Below, in pieces: positions 1 through 8,751 of a DNA stretch of 64,000 nt (position 1 is the stretch's first letter; the number at the start of each line of letters is the position of its first letter). Origin of the DNA: Bacillota bacterium (GTDB taxonomy: Bacteria > Bacillota > Clostridia > Acetivibrionales > DSM-1351); the NCBI GenBank assembly GCA_023444055.1, contig JAEZRV010000002.1, positions 76,581-140,580 on the forward strand. Reading direction: 5' to 3'. The notes below the pieces were generated by a model. That model saw only the letters and a list, made by a program, of their open reading frames with translations, searched no databases and was not told the origin of the DNA. A program made the translations under genes and the position numbers.

Positions 1-201
1 GACGATGCACATGCCCCTCTAATTGGTTCTGGTTCTGATAAGAAAATACCCAAATCAGAGGACTATACGATGCAAAAAATCAAAGATGCAATTGAGCGTG
101 CAAAAAAACTACATACAGATCCGAATGAATTATGGCCACACAATTTAGGCTCTACAGTTTATATCCTACTTGAAAAAATCATAGGGTTATTACCAGAATA
201 A
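1..201 (+). CDS. C-terminal end of an uncharacterised protein (cut by window edge)
   Basis: An open frame runs from the first base to a TAA at 199-201, giving the last 66 residues of a protein whose start is outside the window. The tail is charged and helical, ends in GLLPE, and matches no family I recognise. It is followed 15 bases later by a strong hairpin terminator, which supports a real gene end. The fragment is too short to assign a role. Confidence 0.6.
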   Translation, partial: DDAHAPLIGSGSDKKIPKSEDYTMQKIKDAIERAKKLHTDPNELWPHNLGSTVYILLEKIIGLLPE

Positions 202-216
202 ATTTTTTAGTTCCTA

Positions 217-257
217 AAATCAAATACTATCGGCTCACAGCCAATAGTATTTGATTT
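217..257. terminator. Bidirectional hairpin terminator
   Basis: A 17-bp inverted repeat (217-233 and 241-257) closes on a 7-base loop. A-rich and T-rich flanks would serve both the plus-strand gene ending at 201 and the minus-strand rhomboid gene ending at 317. Confidence 0.75.
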
Positions 258-316
258 ACATATAGCTTGTTACATATTATCATCATTTATAAGCTTGATA
301 AGAGCATAGTATTTAC

Positions 317-2011
317 TTATTTCTTCTGCATCTCTTCAATATCAGACAACATACCGATAATTGCATCCATATTAGGAGAATTAAGTTCTTTAGCCTTCTG
401 GAGATGATCTTTTGCCTTATCTAAATTATTAATATCCCGTGTGTTATATAATATTGCTCCCAGCAAAAAATGCCCGCGCGCTGGACTTATTTTTATTAAT
501 TGATTTGCATGTTCTTCTGCTTCAGCAAACTTTTCTTGATTTGCCTGAGAAGCTTCCGAAACGCATAGATTCCATAGCACCTGTATTTTAGTCTCATTAT
601 TAATACCATATTTCAGCAATTCTTCTGCATGTACTTCGCTCTCATTATATTTGCCTTGAGCACTCTCTGAATCAATTAAACTTGCTAGAACATTTATTTT
701 AATATCTTCATTTTTAGGATTTTGTCCTAGCAACTGTTCTGCTAGTTTTTCGGATTCAGTATATTTTTTTTGATTAATATAGTCGCTTAAAATAGTAAGT
801 TTAGCAGCATATTTATTTTGGTCATTATTGAAGCTATAGTAAAGTCCTCCCAATGTAACCACAATAATTAATATAAATGCAACTGCTCTTGAAAGCTTAT
901 CCTTTAAAGTTTCTTCCTTTGCAGTATACACAACAGCTCCAGTAGTCAAAAAGCCTCCAACCAATCCACCTAAATGTGCATAATTGTCAATTCTTTCATT
1001 CATAATGCCATAAACAAGATTTATCACTAATGTAGTAATCAAATTTGCACCAAAACTACTTTTTAACAGCGAAGGTCTCTTTATTGCGAAATAGAACATT
1101 GCACCCAATAGTCCAAATATTGCACCAGAAGCACCTACAGATACATTTATTGAAAATGCAAAGCTTGCAATTGATCCTACAAAACCAGCTACAAAATAAA
1201 TAACAACCATATTTATATGCCCAAATAACTTTTCAACCTGTGAACCAACCATATAAAGTGAATAGCAGTTAAGCAATAGATGAATTTCATTTAAATGTAA
1301 AAACATCGCTGAAATGAATCTCCAATATTCACCATCTAATATAAGCGAATTGGCTTTTGCACCATAAGGAACTAACAAACCACTATAATCTGTATTTGTT
1401 TTTACAGATAATATCTTCAACATCAGCCATACCAATACATTTGCAGCTATCAGCGCGTAAGTAATCCAAGGTGTCTTTGCCTTTAGTTCAATTTGAAAAT
1501 CCTTACTCCTCTTTACCAATAATTCTTTTATTTCTTCTGTAGTAGTTTCTTTCGAATCAAGATTCTTTGCAAAGTATTTATTCATTGTCTTGACAAGATT
1601 TGCATCAAAGGACGGCATAGTAAAATGTTTTTGAACACTTCTATCTGCAATATTTACTGATATACATTTCATAAACTTTTTGTCCTGAATAATGTCTATT
1701 TGCCCTTTTTCAATAATATTTAACTTTTGTTCATCAGGCTTATTATCAAATAAAAATAGCTTAAATATATATGCATTAGTGCCATTTATATTTCCTAGCA
1801 TAGCCGCCCCATTTTCCATTATCTGTGACAGTTGTATTACATCATATTTATTTGCATCAATGACCTCAAGGAATACTGTCGTACCTTGAAAATCTCTTAT
1901 TAAACCTGTAGGCTCATTGTTAAAATCAAGATTTTCATTAGAGTGTACTAGATTAAAATAGTTTTTTTCAATTAGATATTTTATTAATGAGTTTACTAAA
2001 TTAGTTTTCAT
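317..2011 (-). CDS. Rhomboid-family intramembrane serine protease with C-terminal TPR repeats
   Basis: A 564-residue membrane protease. Residues 1-180 form a soluble N-terminal domain. From about 183 to 385 there are several hydrophobic helices with the rhomboid signature GASGAIFG (catalytic Ser295) and the partner histidine in YAHLGG (His346). Residues 400-560 are tetratricopeptide-like helical repeats, probably for partner binding. The layout is that of Bacillus GluP/YqgP, which cleaves membrane proteins within the bilayer. The substrate cannot be told. The gene stands alone, ends at the terminator near 217-257 and has about 90 bases before the downstream end of the DegU-type gene. Confidence 0.9.
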   Translation of the reverse strand: MKTNLVNSLIKYLIEKNYFNLVHSNENLDFNNEPTGLIRDFQGTTVFLEVIDANKYDVIQLSQIMENGAAMLGNINGTNAYIFKLFLFDNKPDEQKLNIIEKGQIDIIQDKKFMKCISVNIADRSVQKHFTMPSFDANLVKTMNKYFAKNLDSKETTTEEIKELLVKRSKDFQIELKAKTPWITYALIAANVLVWLMLKILSVKTNTDYSGLLVPYGAKANSLILDGEYWRFISAMFLHLNEIHLLLNCYSLYMVGSQVEKLFGHINMVVIYFVAGFVGSIASFAFSINVSVGASGAIFGLLGAMFYFAIKRPSLLKSSFGANLITTLVINLVYGIMNERIDNYAHLGGLVGGFLTTGAVVYTAKEETLKDKLSRAVAFILIIVVTLGGLYYSFNNDQNKYAAKLTILSDYINQKKYTESEKLAEQLLGQNPKNEDIKINVLASLIDSESAQGKYNESEVHAEELLKYGINNETKIQVLWNLCVSEASQANQEKFAEAEEHANQLIKISPARGHFLLGAILYNTRDINNLDKAKDHLQKAKELNSPNMDAIIGMLSDIEEMQKK

Positions 2012-2101
2012 TTATATATTGATCCTCACTTCATCATCACTATAATTTTATATAGCTTAGTATCTTTTATTCTCTGCATAAACCTTAATGTATGTAAAAC
2101 A

Positions 2102-2752
2102 TTATGTCTTAATATTATGCTTAAATGCATAAATTGCAGCCTGCGTTCTATCATTTACATCAAGCTTTTTAAATATATTTGAGATATGATTTTTTACTGT
2201 TTTTTCACTGATAAAGAGCTTTTTAGCTATTTCCTTATTGATCAGACCATCTGCAATCAACTTTAGAACCTCAATTTCTCTATTTGTCATATTCTTTGTA
2301 ATAGAACTATCTTGTTCAATAAGGGTTATTCTGTTGAACTCCTTAACTAGTTCACCCGTCATATTTGGCTGGATATATGTCTGATTGTGATAAACATTTC
2401 TAATTGCTTCTATGAGAACAGAAGATTCTGCATCTTTTAATACATACCCCTCACAGCCGAGTTGTATTGTTCTAAATAAGTATTCCCTATCCTGGTGAAG
2501 TGTTAAAACAATAATTTTACAATCACTATTCTCTTCTTTAAGAATTTTTATTGCCTGTAGACCATTTAGTACAGGCATGTTTATATCCATTAAAATAATA
2601 TCTGGTTTATCACTTCTAGCTAGTAATACTGCCTGCTCTCCATTAGCTGCCTGTGATACAACCTCAATGTCATCCTCAAGCTCAATAATAGTTTTTAGGC
2701 CTTGCCTAACCATAGCATGGTCATCAGCAATCATTACTCTTATTTTATTCAT
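2102..2752 (-). CDS. degU: NarL/DegU-type response regulator
   Basis: A 216-residue regulator. The N-terminal receiver has the acidic pair D10-D11, the phospho-acceptor Asp56 (in LMDINMP) and a late Lys. A LuxR-type helix-turn-helix occupies about residues 155-212 (TNREIEVLKLIADG, then SEKTVKNHISNI). The start codon overlaps the stop of the upstream kinase gene by 4 bases, so the pair is translationally coupled. In Bacillus the DegS-DegU pair controls secreted enzymes and biofilm or motility. A similar role here, next to a secretome of polysaccharidases, is inference. Confidence 0.9.
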   Translation of the reverse strand: MNKIRVMIADDHAMVRQGLKTIIELEDDIEVVSQAANGEQAVLLARSDKPDIILMDINMPVLNGLQAIKILKEENSDCKIIVLTLHQDREYLFRTIQLGCEGYVLKDAESSVLIEAIRNVYHNQTYIQPNMTGELVKEFNRITLIEQDSSITKNMTNREIEVLKLIADGLINKEIAKKLFISEKTVKNHISNIFKKLDVNDRTQAAIYAFKHNIKT

Positions 2753-3948
2753 TTATTAGCATCCTCCTCGTTATCTATGAGTGGTATTTGTATTTTTATT
2801 GTAGTTCCATTTCCTATTTCAGATAAAACTTTGAATTCTCCTTCAAGCAAGGCCACTCTCTCCTTCATACTATAAAGACCAAATCCTCCGCTTAAATCTG
2901 AAGCACTCTTTTTTCTATTTATTCTTACAGCATTTGTATCAAACCCCACACCATTATCAATTATAGTAATACGTAACTCTTTATTAAAGTGTTCTAACAA
3001 AATTGATGCAGATTTAGCTTGTGAATGCTTTAAAATATTATTTAAACCTTCCTGTACTATTCTAAATACAGTAAGCGAAATAGCCGGTTTTAAATCCTTA
3101 CCAACATTTCTAACCTTTAATGTCACATCAATTTGGGTATCCTCTTTAAATGATACGATATATCTTTCTAATGTGGGCAATAAACCCAAATCATCTAGTG
3201 CCATAGGTCTAAGATTATATATTATTTTCCTAACTTCTTGAAGGCTGTCTCGTGTAATCTTTTTTAGATTACGCAGTTCCACTTTCGCCTCATTAACATT
3301 TTTATCAATAAGTTTTTCACATATCTCAGCCTTTATTACTATATTTGACATAGATTGAGCAGGCCCATCATGAATCTCACGTGAAAAACGCTTTCTTTCT
3401 TCTTCTTGAGCCTCAATAATTCTAATCCCTAAGTACTGCTTTTGCTGTAGATTATCCAATTCCTCTCCTGCATCTTTTAAGTCACCACTTAGATATTCAA
3501 GAACTATACCAACATGTCCAATTAAATTGTCTGCACGTTTAAGAGTCTTTTTGGAGTCCTTAATACGTATCTCAATGTCGTTACGTCTTTGGATTAAAAA
3601 TCTCTCTTGCTCACGCCTTACGGCAAGCTTTACAAGCAAATTATCAGCATCCTGATATGCCTTTTCAAGCTCGCTCTGACTATATTTATTAAAATCCCTG
3701 TTTACATCAAAGAGCTTCTTCTTACTCTCTTTTAAGTTCTGTTCTAGCTCTTCAATTTCACTTATAATTTCATAGACCTCTTTTTTAAGAATTTCCAGCT
3801 CATCCTCAAGTCTTCTTTTGTCCAATCTGGAGTTTTCGGCAATTTCTACTATCTCCTTTTTGCCCATGTCAAGAGCTTTGATTGCGTCATTAATGATTTT
3901 ATCCATTTCAATTGTGTTGTGCTTATAGTTTAACATGTACTTATCCAC
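2749..3948 (-). CDS. degS: DegS-type cytoplasmic sensor histidine kinase
   Basis: A 399-residue kinase with no membrane segment. Residues 20-180 are a long coiled-coil sensor region as in DegS. A HisKA_3 dimerisation domain carries His193 (SREIHDGPAQ), and a C-terminal GHKL ATPase has an N-box (EGLNNILKH) and G-boxes (DNGVGFD, GGFGLYSMKERV). The listed start is GTG with no good ribosome site. The ATG at 3936, preceded by AGTGG, is an equally likely start and would remove four residues. It overlaps the response-regulator gene by 4 bases and phosphorylates it by inference from the family. Confidence 0.9.
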   Translation of the reverse strand: MDKYMLNYKHNTIEMDKIINDAIKALDMGKKEIVEIAENSRLDKRRLEDELEILKKEVYEIISEIEELEQNLKESKKKLFDVNRDFNKYSQSELEKAYQDADNLLVKLAVRREQERFLIQRRNDIEIRIKDSKKTLKRADNLIGHVGIVLEYLSGDLKDAGEELDNLQQKQYLGIRIIEAQEEERKRFSREIHDGPAQSMSNIVIKAEICEKLIDKNVNEAKVELRNLKKITRDSLQEVRKIIYNLRPMALDDLGLLPTLERYIVSFKEDTQIDVTLKVRNVGKDLKPAISLTVFRIVQEGLNNILKHSQAKSASILLEHFNKELRITIIDNGVGFDTNAVRINRKKSASDLSGGFGLYSMKERVALLEGEFKVLSEIGNGTTIKIQIPLIDNEEDANK

Positions 3949-4176
3949 TCACTATTTTTTATTTTATTAAACAGTCTTATTGGTCATATTATATTATAGG
4001 TATATTCTACCTAATAACTCTCTTGCTCACAATACAATTATCCATTTTTGCATAATTATCTATCATAAAATTAAATATAGTATATCATATATTTCTGAAA
4101 GAGAAATTACAATAAAAATCTGTGAAATTTATTTCAGACTTTTTGCGAAAATTTTTACTATTTTTTAAATTAAGTG

Positions 4177-4205
4177 TTGACAACGCTAAACTTACCTCTT
4201 ATAAT
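4177..4205 (+). promoter_or_regulatory. Consensus sigma-A promoter for the tRNA-Lys genes
   Basis: TTGACA at 4177-4182 and TATAAT at 4200-4205 are separated by exactly 17 bases, a perfect vegetative promoter. It lies about 44 bases before the first tRNA. The leader between them can fold through AGTGCT (4211-4216) and AGCACT (4236-4241). Confidence 0.85.
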
Positions 4206-4248
4206 GTAAAAGTGCTTAGACGACATGTCCGAGACAGCACTTAGTAAT

Positions 4249-4324
4249 GCGCCATTAGCTCAGTTGGTAGAGCACCTGACTCTTAATCAGGGTGTCCCCG
4301 GTTCGAACCCGTGATGGCGCACCA
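4249..4324 (+). tRNA. tRNA-Lys (anticodon CTT)
   Basis: 76 bases with encoded CCA. The acceptor stem is GCGCCAT/ATGGCGC. The D-arm contains AGCTCAGTTGGTAGAGC. The anticodon stem is CCTGA/TCAGG with loop CTCTTAA (anticodon CTT, reads AAG). The T-loop is TTCGAAC. The T-stem CCCGG/CCGTG contains one C-U mismatch, shared by the second copy. It is the first gene of a two-tRNA unit. Confidence 0.96.
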
Positions 4325-4417
4325 GTTTTTTAAGACAGATATTGAAGTCTTTATTTTTAAAGATTTCTTGTTTTTTAATGTTTATGTTTAATTTTTGATT
4401 CTAAATGTTATTTTTAT

Positions 4418-4493
4418 GCGCTATTAGCTCAGTTGGTAGAGCACCTGACTCTTAATCAGGGTGTCCCCGGTTCGAACCCGTGATGGCGCACCA
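4418..4493 (+). tRNA. tRNA-Lys (anticodon CTT), second copy
   Basis: Identical to the copy at 4249 except for one base in the acceptor stem (position 5 C to T), which becomes a G-U pair. CCA is encoded. It lies 93 bases after the first copy and is directly followed by a strong terminator, so the pair is probably one transcript from the promoter at 4177. Confidence 0.96.
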
Positions 4494-4526
4494 AAAAGAC
4501 TTCTACAAATTGTAGAAGTCTTTTTT
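4493..4526. terminator. tRNA operon terminator, bidirectional
   Basis: A 15-bp perfect inverted repeat (4493-4507 and 4511-4525) with a 3-base loop and A/T runs on both sides. It can end the tRNA transcript and also the minus-strand PIN-domain gene that stops at 4541. Confidence 0.85.
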
Positions 4527-4540
4527 ATGTGTTATTTAGA

Positions 4541-5107
4541 TTAGTTTCCCTTTTTATCTTTAATAAGTGGTTTTATAGCCTGATAAATCCTTCCAGCGTT
4601 TTTACTATCATACCTTTTAACTAATGCATTATTAAGTCCTTGTTTAGTTTTGTACTTTTCAATATATTGAAATACCTCTTTTGCTTCCTCTTTATCAGAA
4701 AGGACTTCAAATATTTGTCCCATCAATGATTTCTGTTTTTGTAAATTACTTTGTCCAGATAAGTCTGTAGCAACATCAATAATTACTCTTTTCTTTTGCC
4801 AAAATTTAACCACGCTATTAAAGCCTGCATCATTGCTTATAATGTGAAATGTATCATCTGATTTTTGAGCAATCAAATACCCCAAATACGAAACAAGTTG
4901 AAAATCTAGTGCATTTTTTGTTCCCACTTCTACTTTGATATATGATATGTCAGCAACCGCCTCATTAATTCTCCTATGTAATCCAAAAGTTAACTTATCC
5001 GCATTTTCACTGTAAAATATTATTACCTTATCATCTTTATTTAATTTTGTAATGCCATTTAAGCCATCACTTTTTACATTTTCATAATCTATAAAATAAA
5101 TATTCAT
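4541..5107 (-). CDS. PIN/NYN-like domain protein, probable nuclease
   Basis: 188 residues from ATG at 5107. A longer frame starting at a TTG at 5173 has no ribosome site and adds an unlikely tail, so I rejected it. The N-terminus MNIYFIDYENV has the early acidic cluster typical of PIN/NYN RNase folds. A later acidic site is IISNDAGFNSVVKFW, a second hallmark of the fold. The C-terminal 60 residues are a Lys-rich helical region. The family is thought to cleave RNA using metal-binding acidic residues. The target is unknown. Confidence 0.75.
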   Translation of the reverse strand: MNIYFIDYENVKSDGLNGITKLNKDDKVIIFYSENADKLTFGLHRRINEAVADISYIKVEVGTKNALDFQLVSYLGYLIAQKSDDTFHIISNDAGFNSVVKFWQKKRVIIDVATDLSGQSNLQKQKSLMGQIFEVLSDKEEAKEVFQYIEKYKTKQGLNNALVKRYDSKNAGRIYQAIKPLIKDKKGN

Positions 5108-5252
5108 TTGTCTCTTCTCTTTCGATATAATAATCTTTAACTCAAACTTCGCTTCACCAACTAATTCATGCAATTAATTCTAATCCAACTTAACATTGAT
5201 CAAACCATATTTGTTGTTGGAACTGAGCTTAAACATGCAGGATAATCCCCCC

Positions 5253-5837
5253 CTACATTCTCTCATCCATCGAGTATAAATATTTATACACCTTAAGCAT
5301 ATTTTTAGCATCGTCTAAACCTCTATGTTCTTTTCCTTCAAAGGTTTCTCCTATACTAGATAATGCTTTAGAAAGCTTGCAGTTACCCTCACTGATATGC
5401 ATAAATTTTTGGAACTTTGCCTGTAAATTATTAAATCGTTTGTAATACTTTCCAACCTCTCCTGTGTAATTGTTCATAAAAAGGTTTTTACGCAGCAATA
5501 TCTGATCATAATTTCCCCATGCTATGAGCTTGATGGACTTGTCCTCATTTTTAGGATTTGAATATTTTTGATTTGCAATCCAGTCATCAAAGCTTCTGAA
5601 AACTTCATTAAAGCTTCTTGAATTATCTATATCCTGCTGGCTAATTCCAGTTAGCTTGATGCAAAATTCTGAAAGCACAGGCTCTAAAGCAGGTTTTATA
5701 AGCTCTGAAAATTCGTTTGTTATCTCAAAGCTGGAATCAACAGCAATAGCACATATTTCTATAATTTCAGAATATGTGTGTTTGTATCTCTCACTTTTTT
5801 CCCAGCATGTAGCTTCAAAATCAATAAGAATAGCCAT
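5253..5837 (-). CDS. DEDDh 3'-5' exonuclease (RNase T / KapD-like)
   Basis: 194 residues. The exonuclease motifs are in order: ExoI with Asp6 and Glu8 (LIDFEATCW), ExoII with Asp in AWGNYDQILL, and ExoIII HRGLDDAKN near residue 170. The size and sequence style match the single-domain KapD/ERI-like subgroup rather than the polymerase III epsilon subunit. It is the last gene of a tight minus-strand run (6548 to 5253), with 14 bases to the gene before it, suggesting co-transcription with a GIY-YIG protein and a small unknown protein. The substrate (DNA or RNA) cannot be told. Confidence 0.88.
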   Translation of the reverse strand: MAILIDFEATCWEKSERYKHTYSEIIEICAIAVDSSFEITNEFSELIKPALEPVLSEFCIKLTGISQQDIDNSRSFNEVFRSFDDWIANQKYSNPKNEDKSIKLIAWGNYDQILLRKNLFMNNYTGEVGKYYKRFNNLQAKFQKFMHISEGNCKLSKALSSIGETFEGKEHRGLDDAKNMLKVYKYLYSMDERM

Positions 5838-5851
5838 TTAAGCCCTCATGC

Positions 5852-6274
5852 TTACCATATTACTTCCAGATAAATTTTATCTACTAATAATGACCATCCA
5901 TAAATAGCATGATACTTATTATCATATAGATTTTTAATATCTTGATGATTATCAACATACTCGAAAAGATAGTTCTTAATGATTGCACTTTCAATTGAAT
6001 CCATTTGACTAAATAGTGCTTTATAGTCCTCTTGAGACAATAAAACAGTTTTATGCTCCCTCTTATCACTGTCAATTAAGGCAATATACAAAGATTGCAG
6101 TTTCCCATCTATTATAATTTGAGCTTTGCTTTTGTAATCTGCAAATTTCTCTAATGTAGCTGTTATCTTGCCTTGGAGTTCTTGTTCGTTTGCAAATTCC
6201 TTTTCAAGCTTTTCAATCCTCTTTTTTTGTTCTATTTCTTTTCTTCTAATTTGTGCGTCCTTTAATTCTGGCAT
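5852..6274 (-). CDS. Small uncharacterised protein with N-terminal coiled coil
   Basis: 140 residues. I chose the ATG at 6274 because GAGGAGG lies 6 bases upstream, while a longer frame from 6304 has no such site. Residues 5-45 are strongly charged (RRKEIEQKKRIEKLEKEF) and predicted coiled coil. The rest is a small alpha/beta region with no motif I recognise. It sits between the GIY-YIG gene and the exonuclease gene with short gaps. Confidence 0.65.
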   Translation of the reverse strand: MPELKDAQIRRKEIEQKKRIEKLEKEFANEQELQGKITATLEKFADYKSKAQIIIDGKLQSLYIALIDSDKREHKTVLLSQEDYKALFSQMDSIESAIIKNYLFEYVDNHQDIKNLYDNKYHAIYGWSLLVDKIYLEVIW

Positions 6275-6296
6275 AATGTTCCTCCTCAAAATAACT

Positions 6297-6548
6297 TTAA
6301 TCAACTCTTTTTCCTTTTATTAATTCTTCCTTTTGCTTTCTTGTTAATTGCTTAATGCCGTACTCTCTCTTCATTGCGTCTGATTTATTATCAAATCGCT
6401 CACTATACGCTAGCTTGACAGGCAACCTGGCTCTGGTATATTTAGCTCCAATGCCTTGATTATGTACTTTTATTCTCTTTTCTAAATCATTTGTATATCC
6501 AGCATATAGAGTATTATCCCCACATTCTAAAATATAAACATAATACAT
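6297..6548 (-). CDS. GIY-YIG nuclease-superfamily protein (UPF0213, YhbQ-like)
   Basis: 83 residues. The GIY-YIG fold is shown by YYVYILEC followed by TLYAGYTNDLEKRIKVHN, the conserved Arg in KRI and a C-terminal Glu (KREYGIKQL). The length is typical of the single-domain family. Family members are structure-specific DNA nucleases or of unknown function. It is first in a small operon with 5852-6274 and 5253-5837. Confidence 0.9.
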   Translation of the reverse strand: MYYVYILECGDNTLYAGYTNDLEKRIKVHNQGIGAKYTRARLPVKLAYSERFDNKSDAMKREYGIKQLTRKQKEELIKGKRVD

Positions 6549-6590
6549 TTTAACAGCTTCCTTGAAATTTATTATATATAAAAAATATAT

Positions 6591-6938
6591 TTATCTAAAG
6601 CCAAACAATAATAGTGGTAAAACTACACCTATAACCGTTAGTACACACCAAAAAATCAATATATTTTTAATAGTACTTTGCTTTTTGTTAATGTCTTTTG
6701 ATTCTTCTAACAATTTTAATAAAATAATGTTGTTTAATTGTAACTCAGATAGTTGCAGAGGTATCTTTTTAAAAAAGCGAAATTCGTATAAACCATTCGG
6801 CTCGTAACCATACATTGCAAATGGCTCCTCATCACTATCGAACATCAAAGAATTCAACCTTTTTTGCTCCTCTTCTGGCAAATACTCCTTTTCATATAAA
6901 TCATATTCCTCATAAAAATGTTCAAATAATTTATTCAT
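6591..6938 (-). CDS. Small tail-anchored membrane protein, unknown function
   Basis: 115 residues. The first 80 are acidic and soluble (EEYDLYEKEYLPEEEQ). Residues 92-113 form one hydrophobic helix (ILIFWCVLTVIGVVLPLLLF) ending at FGFR, so the protein is probably anchored by its C-terminus. No family recognised. The ribosome site is weak (GGGTGTGGGT). Confidence 0.55.
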   Translation of the reverse strand: MNKLFEHFYEEYDLYEKEYLPEEEQKRLNSLMFDSDEEPFAMYGYEPNGLYEFRFFKKIPLQLSELQLNNIILLKLLEESKDINKKQSTIKNILIFWCVLTVIGVVLPLLLFGFR

Positions 6939-7020
6939 ATTTTACCCACACCCTTATTTATCCCATTAATGTCCCGTATCTACTTGAGCCTCATTTTCGC
7001 ACATAACAAGTTGGCTAACT

Positions 7021-7235
7021 AAACGCCCTAAGCTTTTGCTAATTACTTTTTAAAAACTCTAGCCACGACCTTAAGCTCCGCTTATTAATTTTCAATCACT
7101 CTAGCCACGACCTCAAGCTCCGCTAATTACTTTTCAATCACTCTAGCCACGACCTAAGCTCCGCTAATTACTTTTCAAACACTCTGACCACGACCTAAGC
7201 TCCGCTAATTACTTTTCAATCACTCTGGCCACGAC
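7021..7235 (-). repeat. 41/42-bp tandem repeat made from the 3' end of the cyclase gene
   Basis: Five units are marked by CCACGAC at 7063, 7105, 7147, 7188 and 7229, with periods 42, 42, 41 and 41. The unit at 7229 is the coding end of the cyclase gene plus its stop and downstream bases. The other four are non-coding copies lying downstream of the stop. The unit farthest from the gene is the most diverged, and the leftmost part (7030-7060) decays further. Confidence 0.85.
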
Positions 7236-7832
7236 TCTAACCATGCAGGAATCCGACTTGATTTTTATAGGAAATGCCATTACTTCAAAATCGTCATTGT
7301 CGCTAATTTTGTCCAGATTGGTCAGATTTTCTAATATCAAAACATTATGGCTTAACAAGTATTTATGAATATCAAAAGGAAATCTATCTGGGGATGGCAT
7401 ATCAAATCCTACCATTTTTATATTATTATTAACTAGCATTTCACAAAAAGATTCATCTAAAATAGGGTGTTTAGAATAGTACTCTTCACTGCCATAGTAA
7501 CTATCCATCCCAGTATTGAAAAGAACGATGTCTTTCTCTTTTATTTTATCTAAATACGAATCTTTCATCGTTATTAATATTTCATTCCGAGTACGTATCA
7601 CACAACCCTTGCCGCAAAAATTTTCTAAATCAAAATCACAAATATATTTCTTTAAATCCAGCATATGCATTGGACCATCCACATGTGTTCCCACATGCAT
7701 TTCTGTTTCAAGACTGTGATTATTATAATGGTCTTTAGCATATACACGAGTTTGTGTCAATTTAACACTTGAATCTCCGGGATAAACTGGCATACCGTTT
7801 TCAATTGTTTGCGACAAATCAATTAATTTCAT
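7209..7832 (-). CDS. Cyclase-family metal hydrolase (kynurenine formamidase-like)
   Basis: 207 residues. The family motif HVGTHVDGPMHM (metal ligands and catalytic His/Asp) is at about residues 46-57, preceded by the usual DLSQTIENGMPVYPGD. The length is normal. Known members hydrolyse N-formylkynurenine or related amides. No tryptophan-degradation genes are nearby, so the substrate is open. The ribosome site GGAGAAAG precedes the ATG. The last codons (ending VIEK) are the master copy for the tandem repeats that follow the stop. Confidence 0.85.
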   Translation of the reverse strand: MKLIDLSQTIENGMPVYPGDSSVKLTQTRVYAKDHYNNHSLETEMHVGTHVDGPMHMLDLKKYICDFDLENFCGKGCVIRTRNEILITMKDSYLDKIKEKDIVLFNTGMDSYYGSEEYYSKHPILDESFCEMLVNNNIKMVGFDMPSPDRFPFDIHKYLLSHNVLILENLTNLDKISDNDDFEVMAFPIKIKSDSCMVRVVARVIEK

Positions 7833-7916
7833 TTGACTTTCTCCATTTTTTAATATTATATCATAGTTTTTAGGAATCTTGTGATTTAATAATATCCGGT
7901 CGCTTTAGCATTATAT

Positions 7917-8549
7917 TTATTCATTTGCATACTTTTTTTTGTGTCTTATATCAACAATTAAGCTAAAGCTGCCAACCCATGCTATTCCAAGACAAAATCC
8001 GCCTATAACGTCACTAGCGAAATGAACACCTAAATAAATCCTGCTCAGTCCAATAAGCATTATCAAAATGGAAAGCAATGATACTATTAGGTATTTCCAT
8101 CTAGTTTTTAAATTTATGCAGCACAAATATATGAGGAAACCAAAAAAACTCATGGACACCATTGAATGTCCACTTGGAAAGCTATACCCGCCAATGTCTA
8201 TAAGCCTTAAAATATCTGGTCTGCTCCTTTGAATGACATATTTAACCGCTACATTTAGCACTACTGCAAGCATTAAATTTATCACAATCATTGAAGTATA
8301 GAAAGAACACTTTTCTTTTTTAAAGAAGAATACAATAAGAAGCAAGGCCACAGTTATTAAGAAGCCTTGAGAGCCGAAAAAAGTAATAAATTTCATAATT
8401 TCTGTTAATCTAAATGAAATTAATTCTGAAACATTTTGATAAACAAAGTTATCAAATTCATTGGTATTTTGATTAATTACAGCAATCATAATAAAAACAA
8501 ATATTGTTATAGGCAAACCTATTGTTAATAAATATCTAAACGATTTCAA
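7917..8549 (-). CDS. PAP2-superfamily membrane phosphatase
   Basis: 210 residues from a TTG at 8549, chosen because AGGAGG sits 4 bases before it. The longer frame to a TTG at 8660 has its GGAGG directly abutting the start and adds an extra hydrophobic stretch. The PAP2 motifs are present: KYVIQRSRPD, then SFPSGHSMVS and SRIYLGVHFASDVIGG (catalytic His). Five or six membrane helices. Likely acts on lipid phosphates such as undecaprenyl pyrophosphate or phosphatidylglycerol phosphate. The exact substrate is unknown. Confidence 0.85.
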   Translation of the reverse strand: MKSFRYLLTIGLPITIFVFIMIAVINQNTNEFDNFVYQNVSELISFRLTEIMKFITFFGSQGFLITVALLLIVFFFKKEKCSFYTSMIVINLMLAVVLNVAVKYVIQRSRPDILRLIDIGGYSFPSGHSMVSMSFFGFLIYLCCINLKTRWKYLIVSLLSILIMLIGLSRIYLGVHFASDVIGGFCLGIAWVGSFSLIVDIRHKKKYANE

Positions 8550-8751
8550 ATTACCTCCTAAATTAGTTTCCATACTAATATCAGTAATATGTATTATATT
8601 AAATAAAAGTAACATTATCAATAAAAAAGAATCCAAATAGCCGTTTGATAAATTGAGCAACCTCCATAATTAGGATTTTTAGTTCTGACTTATTGGGGTC
8701 ACATCAAATGCTTCTGGCTAGGATTCTTTTAAATAGTCTTATTTATAAATC

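Noticed and set aside
3980..4168. Plus-strand 62-codon frame before the tRNAs
   Set aside because: AT-rich chance frame overlapping the kinase promoter region and ending next to the tRNA promoter, with no ribosome site.
7021..7235. Repeat array as CRISPR
   Set aside because: Units are contiguous and derived from the gene end. There are no unique spacers and no cas genes.
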